DNA from: Shewanella frigidimarina
GTDB taxonomy: Bacteria > Pseudomonadota > Gammaproteobacteria > Enterobacterales > Shewanellaceae
DNA: 64,000 nt
Reading direction: 5' to 3'
Assembly (NCBI RefSeq): GCF_003797125.1
Contig: NZ_RKKE01000008.1
Location: 45,890-109,889, forward strand
In this document: in pieces, positions 18,724-27,657 of the stretch
Position numbering within the stretch: the first letter of the stretch is position 1
Layout of the letters: each line of letters begins with the position of its first letter
Position numbers and translations under genes: made by a program
Notes under the pieces: generated by a model
The model's input: the letters and a program-made list of their open reading frames with translations, nothing else
Database searches by the model: none
Told to the model about the DNA's origin: nothing

Positions 18724-18740
18724 ATCTGGTCAGACCATCA
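18724..18740 (-). promoter_or_regulatory. FadR-like operator upstream of fadI
   Basis: The 17-mer ATCTGGTCAGACCATCA contains the central CTGGTCAGACCA of the established FadR consensus (ANCTGGTCNGACNTGTT). It lies just downstream of the predicted -10 box of fadI, where a bound regulator would block initiation. A similar box precedes the fadL-type gene at 29423. Binding is inferred. Confidence 0.7.
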
Positions 18741-18752
18741 AAGTGTGATCTG

Positions 18753-18781
18753 ATTCTAACTTTTTATTGAATAGTTTTAAA
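18753..18781 (-). promoter_or_regulatory. predicted sigma-70 promoter of fadIJ
   Basis: On the minus strand TTTAAA (18776-18781) and TAGAAT (18753-18758) are separated by 17 bases. The -10 is good and the -35 is weak, which suits a regulated promoter. Confidence 0.5.
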
Positions 18782-18790
18782 CAGGCGTTT
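18779..18790 (-). promoter_or_regulatory. PsrA-like operator overlapping the fadI -35 box
   Basis: AAAC-AGGC-GTTT fits the reported PsrA pattern of (G/C)AAAC, a 2-4 base spacer and GTTT(G/C), although the outer bases do not fit. PsrA is a TetR-type repressor of beta-oxidation genes in pseudomonads and Alteromonadales. The overlap with the -35 box makes repression plausible. Confidence 0.5.
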
Positions 18791-18907
18791 ACAACTATCT
18801 ACTTCATAAAGAGTTAAATTGTGTTAATCCTACTAGCCAAAAACTAATAGAATTCATAACATAGGGTGTAATAATCCCAATGCCAACTAAATAAATTGAG
18901 TACAGCT

Positions 18908-19864
18908 ATGCCGTTAAGTCGTTTCCACTCACTACGCACCTATTTAGATAATGTTGTCTTAGGTCAACCCGTATTAACTGAAAACTTGCTGATAGCACTT
19001 ATCGCAAACGGACATTTATTGGTTGAAGGTCCTCCTGGTTTAGCCAAAACCCGTGCAGTGAAAGCATTATGTGATGGAGTGGAAGGCGAGTTTCATCGTA
19101 TTCAATTCACTCCCGATTTACTGCCAGCCGATTTAACCGGTACTGATATTTATCGTCAGCAAACGGGGACATTCGAATTTGAAGCAGGGCCAATTTTCCA
19201 TAATCTAATCCTAGCAGATGAAATTAACCGTGCCCCAGCTAAGGTTCAGTCAGCGCTTTTAGAAGCAATGGCTGAAGGCCAAGTTACCGTGGGTAAAAAT
19301 AGTTATCCTTTACCGCCACTATTTTTAGTGATGGCAACACAGAATCCGCTAGAAAACGAAGGGACTTACCCACTGCCAGAGGCGCAATTAGATCGTTTTT
19401 TAATGCACTTAAACCTCGATTATCCTAGCGCAGAAACCGAAGTCGAAATCTTACGACAATCGCGTAAAGAGGCCAAAACACATCAGTTGCCCACGATAGA
19501 CCCCGTCGCACAAGCCGATGTGTTTGCAGCAAGAGAGCAGGCATTAGATATTTACTTAGCTGAACCGTTAGAGAAATACATCGTTGAAATTGTGATGGCG
19601 ACTCGACAACCTGCTCGCTACAGTGCTGATTTAGCTAAATGGCTTGAATATGGTGTAAGTCCTCGCGCCACGATTTCATTAGAACGCTGCGCCAGAGCTC
19701 GTGCTTGGTTATATGAGCGCGACTTTGTATCACCAGAAGACATTCAAGCTGTTGCGCCTAATGTGTTACGTCACCGTTTGTTACTCAGTTATCAAGCGCA
19801 AGCGGAAGGCGTTACGGCAGATCAGGTGATTGATCACATTCTTAGTCAAGTGGCCGTACCGTAA
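18908..19864 (+). CDS. MoxR family AAA ATPase
   Basis: A 318-residue AAA+ ATPase of the MoxR group. The P-loop is GPPGLAKT at residues 41-48, Walker B is LILADEINRAP, and MATQNPLENEGTYPLPEAQLDRF is the conserved sensor region. MoxR ATPases act with VWA-domain proteins as chaperone-like machines for maturation or stress functions. TTG at 18896 is an in-frame alternative start, but ATG at 18908 has a weak GAG at suitable distance and directly precedes the conserved domain. It heads a tight set of six genes and is divergent from fadI. Confidence 0.9.
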   Translation: MPLSRFHSLRTYLDNVVLGQPVLTENLLIALIANGHLLVEGPPGLAKTRAVKALCDGVEGEFHRIQFTPDLLPADLTGTDIYRQQTGTFEFEAGPIFHNLILADEINRAPAKVQSALLEAMAEGQVTVGKNSYPLPPLFLVMATQNPLENEGTYPLPEAQLDRFLMHLNLDYPSAETEVEILRQSRKEAKTHQLPTIDPVAQADVFAAREQALDIYLAEPLEKYIVEIVMATRQPARYSADLAKWLEYGVSPRATISLERCARARAWLYERDFVSPEDIQAVAPNVLRHRLLLSYQAQAEGVTADQVIDHILSQVAVP

Positions 19865-19905
19865 ATGTTGCAGCGCCAGCACCTATTATTAAGCATGATT
19901 AGATT

Positions 19906-20841
19906 ATGATGAACCCAACTAATTCATTACCACTTTACAGTGATGGTGTGAGCTTGAATGAGCAAGAACTTATTGCTTGTCAAAGCTTATCCCGTGCCAT
20001 ACCCGATCGCCAATCGCGAGCGAAAGCGGCATTGTCTGGTCACCGAAGCAGCCAAATAAAAGGCCGCGGTATGGAGTTTGCTGAAGTTCGTCATTACCAA
20101 AATGGGGATGATGTTCGTACTATAGACTGGCGAGTTACTGCGCGAACAGGTGTTGCGCATACTAAGTTGTTTGTTGAAGAACGCGAACGCCCTATCCTGC
20201 TATTGATAGACTTAAGCCACAGCTTATACTTTGGCTCCCAGCTATTATTACAATCAGTGCAAGTGGCTCATTTAGCCACCACGTTAGGTTGGAATGCCAT
20301 TAACCATGGCGATAGACTTGGGGCATTAATTGCTAGTGAAAGCAATCATTTAGAGCTAAAACCACGTAGTCGCCGCCAAGGTATTTTACAATTGACCTCA
20401 GGATTAATTGATGTCCATCAACAGCAATTAAACCAAATAAATCAATTATCACCCGATCCCGGCCATATGTTTAAAGCCTGCCAACGACTACAGCGTATTG
20501 CTAAGCCAGGGTCACTTATTTGGATTATTACTGACGGCCAGCATATCAACCAGCAATGTTTAGCGCCTTTAACCGAGTTGTCGCGTCACTGTGATATTGG
20601 TGCCTTTGTGGTAACAGATCCATTAAGACAGGGAACCTTAGCGTTACCCAAACAATTTTCTCTACCCGTACGAGATGGCCAACAACAACTGACCCTAACC
20701 CGTCAAAGTTATGAAGCCTGGTTAAGTACCCAGCAACAGCAGTTGCAGCAATTCGTCTCATTAATGAATATGATAAAAGTACAACCTAAATTCATCGATG
20801 CCGCTAAACCGCTCAGTGCACAATTGGATATTTTACGTTAA
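19906..20841 (+). CDS. DUF58 domain-containing protein
   Basis: A 311-residue protein. The DUF58 signature is seen in GHRSSQIKGRGMEFAEVRHYQNGDDVRTIDWRV-like residues 50-82, followed by TKLFVEERERPILLLIDLSHS, a VWA-like strand with a DLSHS metal-site variant. No membrane segment is apparent. DUF58 genes are regularly placed between moxR and VWA genes, as here, and their exact biochemical role is not known. Two ATGs are adjacent at the start, and no strong ribosome site is visible. The next gene begins directly after its stop codon. Confidence 0.88.
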   Translation: MMNPTNSLPLYSDGVSLNEQELIACQSLSRAIPDRQSRAKAALSGHRSSQIKGRGMEFAEVRHYQNGDDVRTIDWRVTARTGVAHTKLFVEERERPILLLIDLSHSLYFGSQLLLQSVQVAHLATTLGWNAINHGDRLGALIASESNHLELKPRSRRQGILQLTSGLIDVHQQQLNQINQLSPDPGHMFKACQRLQRIAKPGSLIWIITDGQHINQQCLAPLTELSRHCDIGAFVVTDPLRQGTLALPKQFSLPVRDGQQQLTLTRQSYEAWLSTQQQQLQQFVSLMNMIKVQPKFIDAAKPLSAQLDILR

Positions 20842-21390
20842 ATGACCACAGCTAATTTACCAACACAGCCATTGCCGATTGACGCCAAAGCCTCCGCTTT
20901 AGCGCAAATGCAAGATATTGTATTACCAGAGCCAATTAGTGCAGTGCCTATCGCACCAGGATATTGGATAATTGCAGCTGTATTAATAACCTTAGCAATC
21001 TGGTTAATTAAGCGTTTATATAAACAACATCAATATCATGCACCACGAAAAATAGCGCTGACGTTACTAGATAGCTATGATATTGAAGATGATACCTTTG
21101 CGGCACAGGTTAACAGCTTACTCAAACGCACCGCACTTACCTATTTACCGCGTGAACACCTCGCTAAACTCAACGGTCAGCCTTGGTTTGATTGGTTAGA
21201 TACTCGCCTCGCCTCTGGCCAGCAACATAAAATTGGTCAACTATTAGTCAAGCGACATCAAGCAAGTGGTTTAGATCAAACCGAAAAAGCCCAATTAAAA
21301 TCTTTAGCAAAAGCCTGGCTAAGCAATAAACGTCCTTTTAGTGATGCAACGTTATCATCCAACAACTCACATCTGGAGGCCAAATGCTAG
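20842..21390 (+). CDS. DUF4381 domain-containing membrane protein
   Basis: A 182-residue protein with one strong membrane helix at about residues 43-60 (GYWIIAAVLITLAIWLI) and a basic cytoplasmic C-terminal domain. It matches the DUF4381 family found in MoxR/Bat clusters. The ATG is joined to the stop of the DUF58 gene with no spacer, and its own end overlaps the next ORF by 7 bases, so translation is likely coupled along the cluster. The molecular function is unknown, but a membrane anchor or scaffold for the VWA proteins is a reasonable inference. Confidence 0.82.
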   Translation: MTTANLPTQPLPIDAKASALAQMQDIVLPEPISAVPIAPGYWIIAAVLITLAIWLIKRLYKQHQYHAPRKIALTLLDSYDIEDDTFAAQVNSLLKRTALTYLPREHLAKLNGQPWFDWLDTRLASGQQHKIGQLLVKRHQASGLDQTEKAQLKSLAKAWLSNKRPFSDATLSSNNSHLEAKC

Positions 21391-22403
21391 CATTTTACTG
21401 GCCATGGTTATTAATCTTACTGCCGCTTCCGTTGTTGATAAAACGCATCAACATACATAATGTCGGCGGACATTTACAGCTACCCGGCATCGCTACAACG
21501 GTTACAGTGTCCAGCTCAGTAAACCGAAAAAGCAGCAGAAAACGTTACTGGCTAATGTGGATATTGTTGTTGTTAGCAATAGCTCGACCACAGTGGCTTG
21601 GCGATCCCATAGAATTACCGGCAAAAGGCCGTGATTTAATGATTGCGGTGGATTTATCCGGCAGTATGCAAATTGAAGACATGGTAATAAATGGACAAAC
21701 TGTTAACAGGTTTACCCTAATACAACATGTACTTAGTGACTTTATCGAACGTCGTAAAGGTGACAGACTCGGACTTATTTTATTTGCTGATCATGCTTAT
21801 TTACAAGCACCACTCACTTTAGACCGCCGCTCAGTTGCCACATTTTTAGATGATGCGCAGATAGGTTTAGTCGGCAAGCAAACCGCTATCGGTGAAGCTA
21901 TTGCCCTGGCGGTTAAGCGCTTTGATAAAGTTGACGAAAGTAACCGAGTACTCATTCTGTTAACGGATGGCTCTAATAATGCGGGTAATATTGAACCAGA
22001 AGTCGCCGCTCAAATTGCCGCGAAACGAAACATCACCATTTACACTATTGGGGTTGGAGCCGAAATATTAGAACGTCGAACTATTTTTGGAAAAGAGCGC
22101 ATTAATCCATCAATGGACTTAGACGAAGACCAACTCAAAAAATTAGCCGCCATGACTAAAGGCCGTTATTTTAGAGCGCGAAATAGTGAAGAGTTAGCCA
22201 GCATTTATCAAGAAATAGACAAGTTAGAACCGGTGAGTCGAGATCAATTGAGTTATCGTCCCAAAAGTGAGTTATTTTATTGGCCATTATTAATGTCATT
22301 ATTGCTCAGTTTTCTAATCAGTTTGCAACAACAATGGCCTGCTCAGTTATTGGCTAAAACCAACCAGACTAAAACTAACCAAACCAAAGAGGCGAATCAA
22401 TAA
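21384..22403 (+). CDS. VWA domain membrane protein (BatA-like)
   Basis: A 339-residue protein with two N-terminal hydrophobic helices (residues 2-18 and about 55-67), a VWA domain and a C-terminal helix near 291-310. The metal-ion-dependent adhesion site DLSGS is at residues 90-94, and the later TDGSNNAGN supplies the conserved Thr-Asp. This is the BatA layout of the Bacteroides aerotolerance (Bat) group, with the VWA domain facing the periplasm between helices. The start has a GGAGG site and overlaps the DUF4381 gene. The C-terminus ends in a short Lys/Thr/Asn/Gln repeat. Confidence 0.88.
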   Translation: MLAFYWPWLLILLPLPLLIKRINIHNVGGHLQLPGIATTVTVSSSVNRKSSRKRYWLMWILLLLAIARPQWLGDPIELPAKGRDLMIAVDLSGSMQIEDMVINGQTVNRFTLIQHVLSDFIERRKGDRLGLILFADHAYLQAPLTLDRRSVATFLDDAQIGLVGKQTAIGEAIALAVKRFDKVDESNRVLILLTDGSNNAGNIEPEVAAQIAAKRNITIYTIGVGAEILERRTIFGKERINPSMDLDEDQLKKLAAMTKGRYFRARNSEELASIYQEIDKLEPVSRDQLSYRPKSELFYWPLLMSLLLSFLISLQQQWPAQLLAKTNQTKTNQTKEANQ

Positions 22404-24508
22404 TGATCCATTTCATTCGCCCTGAATGGCTATTAGGGTTCATCCCGGTATTAATATTAAGTGCATTATTTTGGCGTAAACATAGCCAGCAATCAGCATG
22501 GAAACAATATATCGCCCCACATTTAAGTCAGTTGCTTATCAGCCAAACGGTTGAGAAAAGTCATCAGCTCGAATGGCTATTAATTGCCAGTTGGATCATC
22601 GCCGTTATTGCGCTTTCAGGGCCGGCATTAAACAAACAAAATCTGCCAGTATTTGCAACCGAACAAGGTCGAGTGCTCATTATGGATATGTCTCAGTCCA
22701 TGTATGCCACCGACTTAAGTCCAAATCGTTTGTCCTACGCTAAATTTAGAGCGACCGACTTATTAAATGAATTAAAAGAAGGCGAAACAGGGTTGATTGC
22801 CTATGCTGGTGATGCTTATACCATTAGCCCGTTAACCCGCGACCGTGACACTATTTTAAACTTACTGCCAACATTATCACCCGATATTATGCCTACTAAA
22901 GGATCTAACTTAACAGCGGCGTTATCTCTAGCAGAAAAACTATTGGCTCAAGGTGGCCATGTCAGTGGCGATATTATTGTCATGACAGATGGCATTTCTG
23001 CACAACAATTTAATCAAGCAAGCAGTGCACTTAACAGCCGTTACCGTTTATCGATCATGGCTTTTGGCAGTAAACAAGGTGCGCCAATTCGCTTAGCTGA
23101 TGGTCAATTACTGCGTGATAGTAGTAATGAAGTTGTCGTCGCTAAAACCGATTACGGTCTATTACAAAAACTAACCCAACAACATCAAGGGATCCTAGTA
23201 CCGGCCCAAACCGATGGCAGCGATGTGTCCACTCTAACAAACTGGCTGGCAACTGATGGCAAGGCAACAGAAACTGAGCTTGCTGGCGAGACTTGGCAAG
23301 ATCTGGGTCCATATTTAGCCATGTTATTAATTATCCCGATGTTAATGAGTTTTAGGCAAGGATTATTAACCCTTATGCTTAGCCCTAGCATACTATTCGC
23401 TACGGCAATGACATTTAGTCTAGCCAACAGTCAACCAGCACAAGCCTCTGTGTGGCAGGACTTATGGAAAACTAAAGACCAACAAGCACAGTCTGCATTT
23501 GAACAAGGTGAATTTTCACAAGCAGCGGAAACATTCGAAAACCAACAATGGCAAGCCTCTGCGCAATACAAAGCCGGTAATTATCAACAAGCGCTAGAAG
23601 GCTATGAACAAGACAGCAGCGCCCAAGGTTTATATAACCAAGGGAATGCCCTAATGCAGCTTAAAGATTATCAAGAGGCCATTAAGCGTTATCAACAAGC
23701 TATTGCGGCTCAATCACCGTTTACTGAAGCAAAACAGAATTTGACCTTAGCCCAGCAATTGCTTGAACAACAAAAAGAGTCATCAGATCAGCAATCTGAT
23801 AAATCAGAGCAAGATCCATCTAACTCAAATGATGGCAACTCAACATCAGAACAATCTTCTGATAACAATGAATCTCAACAAGCAGATTCCGACGAATCAC
23901 AGTCTGGTGAACAGGAAAACCAACAAGGTCAACAAGACCAATCTGGCCAACAAAACCAACAACAGAACGCTGAAAACCAATCTGACAATAAAAATGATCG
24001 TTCATCTGATAATAATAAACCGCAATCACAAAGTGATCAGCCATCAGACCGTGATGAACAACAAGATGATAAACAATCCGAATCGTCACAAAACGAAGCA
24101 CAACAGCAAAATGGTCAGCAACAAAATAGTTCGGATCAACAATCATCAACCTCTGAAGATAACAACACTTCACAGCAAGATGATTCAACGCAGGATTCTC
24201 CAGCTAGTAACGAATCTAGCATGCAGGCCAGTGCGACTAAAAATGGAGACCAACAAAATGATGGCAACCAAAAAATGGGGACTGCACAGTCTTCAACAGA
24301 GCCAAGTGCAGAAGACATAAAAGATGGTAAACCATCAGAAATGATCTCGGCTTCACAAATTAATCAAGATGATTTGCCTGCAGATATGCAACGTGCCCTT
24401 CGCGCCATAAATGAAGATCCACAAGTATTAATCCGCAATAAAATGCAGCTTGAATATCAAAAACGTCGTCAAAATAGTCAACCGCCTAAGGAAAATGAAC
24501 AGTGGTAA
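22403..24508 (+). CDS. VWA plus TPR protein with Gln/Asn/Ser/Asp-rich tail (BatB/BatC fusion)
   Basis: A 701-residue protein. Membrane helices lie near residues 8-24 and 57-73. A VWA domain with the site DMSQS at 95-99 follows, then a third helix around 300-345. Residues of about 355-465 hold TPR-like units (SAFEQGEFSQAAETFENQQW, GLYNQGNALMQLKDYQEAI), and residues 466-640 are almost wholly Gln, Asn, Ser, Asp and Glu. In Bacteroides these modules are the separate genes batB and batC, and here they form one chain. It overlaps BatA by one base and BatD by 7 bases. The low-complexity tract is probably disordered. Confidence 0.86.
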   Translation: MIHFIRPEWLLGFIPVLILSALFWRKHSQQSAWKQYIAPHLSQLLISQTVEKSHQLEWLLIASWIIAVIALSGPALNKQNLPVFATEQGRVLIMDMSQSMYATDLSPNRLSYAKFRATDLLNELKEGETGLIAYAGDAYTISPLTRDRDTILNLLPTLSPDIMPTKGSNLTAALSLAEKLLAQGGHVSGDIIVMTDGISAQQFNQASSALNSRYRLSIMAFGSKQGAPIRLADGQLLRDSSNEVVVAKTDYGLLQKLTQQHQGILVPAQTDGSDVSTLTNWLATDGKATETELAGETWQDLGPYLAMLLIIPMLMSFRQGLLTLMLSPSILFATAMTFSLANSQPAQASVWQDLWKTKDQQAQSAFEQGEFSQAAETFENQQWQASAQYKAGNYQQALEGYEQDSSAQGLYNQGNALMQLKDYQEAIKRYQQAIAAQSPFTEAKQNLTLAQQLLEQQKESSDQQSDKSEQDPSNSNDGNSTSEQSSDNNESQQADSDESQSGEQENQQGQQDQSGQQNQQQNAENQSDNKNDRSSDNNKPQSQSDQPSDRDEQQDDKQSESSQNEAQQQNGQQQNSSDQQSSTSEDNNTSQQDDSTQDSPASNESSMQASATKNGDQQNDGNQKMGTAQSSTEPSAEDIKDGKPSEMISASQINQDDLPADMQRALRAINEDPQVLIRNKMQLEYQKRRQNSQPPKENEQW

Positions 24509-26136
24509 TCAGAACTTTTTTTAGCCTATTGCTATTCATCATTGCAGCACCGGTATTTGCACTTAGCCAAGTACAAGCTACCATCGACCGAAACCCAATT
24601 GTTACAGGCGAGTATTTCGTACTCGATATTATTGCCGATGATGATCTAAATGCGGGTGCATTAGATACCTCTGTATTACTCGATGACTTTATTGTTGGAA
24701 GAACCAGTGTTGGCCGTAGCACTAAAATGGTTAATTTTGACACCACCAAAGAAACTCGTTGGCAGGTATTATTGTCACCTAAGTCAGTGGGCAATGTCAC
24801 CATACCGGCGTTTAACATCAAAGGAATTAGCTCAAACCCAATTACCTTAAAAGTTATTCCACAAGGTTCAACTGCCGACGAAGTACAAAACGTATTTATT
24901 AACATCAACACTAGTGCCTCAGAAGCTTATGTCGGCCAATTAATCACTTATAAAGTAAAACTATACCTTGCAGTAGAATTACAACGAGGAGTATTAAGTG
25001 CTCCCGTTATTGAAGGCGCGCAAATCAAGCAAATAGGTGAAGACAAAGATGGCAGTGAGATTATTGATGGCCGTCGCTTTAGAGTAATTGAACGCACTTA
25101 CGGTATTATTGCCGATCTGCCAGGGGAATTAGTTATCAATGGCGCCAGTTTCTCAGGCGATGTACTTGTTGAAGCCCCTAGACGCGGAGGTATGTTTGGC
25201 TTTAATGAAAGTCGGCCAATGCAAACAGAAGCGGAAAGAGAAGTCATTCAAATCAATTCAACACCGCCAAGTTACCAAGGAAAATGGTTAGTCAGCGATA
25301 TTGCGGTATTAAAAGAGACGTGGCCAGACGATATCAACGAATTTGAAGTTGGCAGCCCGATCACCCGCACAATTAGTTTAATTGCATCAAATACCGATGA
25401 CACTAGTTTACCCGACATCGATATTCCACTGGCCGACGGCTTAAAAGCCTATCCAGAAAAACCGTTAAGACAAACTTTTGTCCGCGATAATCAAGTGGTA
25501 TCACAATACAGTATCACTACTGCTATTGTGCCAACAAAACCAGGCACTTACACTCTACCAGAGATAAATGTACCTTGGTGGAACCCACATCTTAAAAAGC
25601 AACAATTTGCCACATTACCCGCCCGCACGATTAACGTGGTAGGCAGCACAACGGCTACGACAGATATTCCACCTGCAGATACTTTTAGTGCCGTTCAAGA
25701 CAGCGGATATTGGCCGTTACTGAGTGCGGTTCTGGCGGTATTATGGCTCATCACTTTAGTCTTATGGCGTAAAGCTGCATCGATAAACCGCACGTTGCCG
25801 CAATCTAATCAAGACAATAAAAACCTCAAAACACCTAGAAAAACAGCAACTACCGGACTCAATGCAATTATTCATGCATGCGATCGTAACGACAGCAGTG
25901 CTGCTATTATTGCGGTACAAGCCTACTTTAGCGAGCGTTTAGGCAAATTGATGACCTTGACTCAAATTAGCGGTTTATCTGAACAATTGGCGTTTGCAAT
26001 GAATAAGCTACAAGCAGACAAATACAGTAATAAGCCACAAGCGATTGATAAAAAATCGCTAATGGATGCTATTTTGGCTTATCAACAACCCCCTCTCGAC
26101 AATAAAAAATCAATAATCGCGGAGCTAAATCCATAG
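24502..26136 (+). CDS. BatD family protein
   Basis: A 544-residue envelope protein. It has a signal peptide (VIRTFFSLLLFIIAAPVFA, probably cleaved after Ala 20), a long beta-rich periplasmic part and a single helix near 398-416. It matches the BatD (oxygen tolerance) family. The start is GTG at 24502, inside the end of the previous gene and preceded by AAGGA at suitable distance. The next in-frame ATG would delete the signal peptide. It is the last gene of the moxR cluster. A 22-base tandem duplication begins at its stop codon. Confidence 0.85.
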   Translation: MVIRTFFSLLLFIIAAPVFALSQVQATIDRNPIVTGEYFVLDIIADDDLNAGALDTSVLLDDFIVGRTSVGRSTKMVNFDTTKETRWQVLLSPKSVGNVTIPAFNIKGISSNPITLKVIPQGSTADEVQNVFININTSASEAYVGQLITYKVKLYLAVELQRGVLSAPVIEGAQIKQIGEDKDGSEIIDGRRFRVIERTYGIIADLPGELVINGASFSGDVLVEAPRRGGMFGFNESRPMQTEAEREVIQINSTPPSYQGKWLVSDIAVLKETWPDDINEFEVGSPITRTISLIASNTDDTSLPDIDIPLADGLKAYPEKPLRQTFVRDNQVVSQYSITTAIVPTKPGTYTLPEINVPWWNPHLKKQQFATLPARTINVVGSTTATTDIPPADTFSAVQDSGYWPLLSAVLAVLWLITLVLWRKAASINRTLPQSNQDNKNLKTPRKTATTGLNAIIHACDRNDSSAAIIAVQAYFSERLGKLMTLTQISGLSEQLAFAMNKLQADKYSNKPQAIDKKSLMDAILAYQQPPLDNKKSIIAELNP

Positions 26137-26178
26137 CATTAAAAGGCTAAAATAGTAGCATTAAAAGGCTAAAATAGT
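26135..26178. repeat. perfect 22-bp tandem duplication after batD
   Basis: AGCATTAAAAGGCTAAAATAGT occurs twice in direct succession at 26135-26156 and 26157-26178. The first copy includes the last two bases of the batD stop codon. It looks like a recent slippage or duplication event and has no recognised function. Confidence 0.9.
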
Positions 26179-26260
26179 AGGTAGATTCTGCTATTTAGCT
26201 TGCTATTAATCCTCCTCCTTTTTAAGCTGTTACATATTATTAACTCAAAAAAGTTAAAAA

Positions 26261-26824
26261 ATGTTTGATTCATTGCGAAAGAAAAAGTCCGAACCCGCGG
26301 TCTTATCTGAGATGCTAACAAAACAACGACGATACGATAGCCTTGTCAGGGCTCTTCACACCGACATATTTCGCTACGCCTTTTGGTTATGTGGTGATAA
26401 GCATGTTGCTGAAGATATTACTCAAGAAACGTTCTTAAGGGCCTGGCGTTCATTGGACTCATTAAATGACGAAAAAGCGGCTAAAGCCTGGCTAATTACC
26501 ATTTTAAGACGGGAAAATGCCAGACGTTTTGAGCGTAAACAATTTGACTATAGCGACGTAGAACAAGATTTACTTGAAGATGTACTATCGACTAGTCATG
26601 AAGAAGATACCGAGCAGTATTGGTTACGTCGTCAAATAGGTAAACTCGATATCGAATATCGAGAGCCTTTGTTATTGCAGCTGATTGGCGGGTTTAGCGG
26701 TGAAGAGATTGCCACGATGCTCGAACTCAATCGAAATACGGTAATGACCCGTTTATTTAGAGCCAGAAACCAGTTAAAAGACGCTCTCGAAGCACCAGAG
26801 GTAAGAGGTCAATCAAATGGATGA
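26261..26824 (+). CDS. ECF-type RNA polymerase sigma factor
   Basis: A 187-residue sigma-70 family protein with region 2 at about residues 28-95 (DIFRYAFWLCGDKHVAEDITQ, ETFLRAWRSLD) and region 4 at about 125-175 (EEIATMLELNRNTVMTRLFRAR). The layout without regions 1 and 3 is that of ECF sigma factors, which direct polymerase to stress or envelope promoters. Its stop overlaps the start of a DUF3379 membrane protein by 8 bases, a typical sigma/anti-sigma arrangement. No clear ribosome site precedes the ATG. Confidence 0.9.
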   Translation: MFDSLRKKKSEPAVLSEMLTKQRRYDSLVRALHTDIFRYAFWLCGDKHVAEDITQETFLRAWRSLDSLNDEKAAKAWLITILRRENARRFERKQFDYSDVEQDLLEDVLSTSHEEDTEQYWLRRQIGKLDIEYREPLLLQLIGGFSGEEIATMLELNRNTVMTRLFRARNQLKDALEAPEVRGQSNG

Positions 26825-27524
26825 TCTACAGTTCCGTCGCCATGCATACGGTGACCCCAATAATCAAGCCGACGATTTTTTAGCTCATTTAGCTGAAAAT
26901 GAAGACGATGCTAAATTTGTCAAAGATCTACAAGCATTTGACCATAAACTCACTCAAGCACTCAATATTAGTGTGCCTGATGGACTTGCTGATAAGTTAA
27001 TTTTACGACAGCAATTGAGTCAGCATCAAAAGAGTAAAAAACAGACCCGTTACTTAATGGCCATGGCCGCTTCAGTTGCCTTTATTGTGGGAGTTAGCTT
27101 TAGTCTATTACGCTTCACGCCAGTAAACTTAGGTGAAAACTCGTTGGCTCATGTTCACCATGAAACCAAAGCATTAGTGATGGAACAGGATATTGGTTTT
27201 AACGACGTAAACTTTAAACTCGCCAGTTTAGAAGGATTAAGTGATTCGAAATTTATCCAACAACCAGGCCGTGTTTTTTACACTTCTTATTGCGACTTCC
27301 AAGGTGTTAAATCATTGCATTTAGTGATGGCCGACGAGAACGGAAACAAAGTCACGTTATTTATTGTGCCCGTCGAAAGTCGTATTGTGTTAGAAGAAGC
27401 TTTTGCTGATAACCAATATAAAGGCCAAAGTTTTCAAACAGCCGACGCCTATATGGTGTTAGTGGGCGAACCCGCTTCTGACCTTGAATTTGTCAAAAAA
27501 GAAGTTGAAAACACCTTTATCTAA
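26817..27524 (+). CDS. DUF3379 membrane protein, probable anti-sigma factor
   Basis: A 235-residue single-pass membrane protein. Residues 1-75 are polar and cytoplasmic (LQFRRHAYGDPNNQADDF), a helix spans about 80-99 (YLMAMAASVAFIVGVSF), and a periplasmic domain of about 135 residues follows with one cysteine (SYCDFQGVKSLHLVM). The family is DUF3379, which regularly follows an ECF sigma gene. Overlap with that gene suggests it binds and restrains it, but no classical zinc-binding anti-sigma motif (HxxxCxxC) is present. A terminator follows. Confidence 0.8.
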   Translation: MDDLQFRRHAYGDPNNQADDFLAHLAENEDDAKFVKDLQAFDHKLTQALNISVPDGLADKLILRQQLSQHQKSKKQTRYLMAMAASVAFIVGVSFSLLRFTPVNLGENSLAHVHHETKALVMEQDIGFNDVNFKLASLEGLSDSKFIQQPGRVFYTSYCDFQGVKSLHLVMADENGNKVTLFIVPVESRIVLEEAFADNQYKGQSFQTADAYMVLVGEPASDLEFVKKEVENTFI

Positions 27525-27541
27525 TTTATAAATTAATGATT

Positions 27542-27578
27542 AAAAATCCGCTACTTCATTGGAATAGCGGATTTTTTT
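27542..27578 (+). terminator. rho-independent terminator of the sigma/DUF3379 operon
   Basis: AAAATCCGCTA and TAGCGGATTTTTTT pair as a hairpin 18 bases after the DUF3379 stop and end in a T run. Confidence 0.88.
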
Positions 27579-27657
27579 CATTTTAAAAAATCAAAGTGTG
27601 AACTAGATCGAACTTCTGCTAGCATGTCGACCATAAAAATAATCACTTGGAAGCAAT

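Noticed and set aside
23763..24320. Asn/Lys/Thr-rich 185-residue ORF on the plus strand and Val/His-rich ORFs on the minus strand
   Set aside because: They are shadows of the Gln/Asn/Ser-rich tail of the BatB/C fusion, caused by its biased codons, and have no ribosome site.
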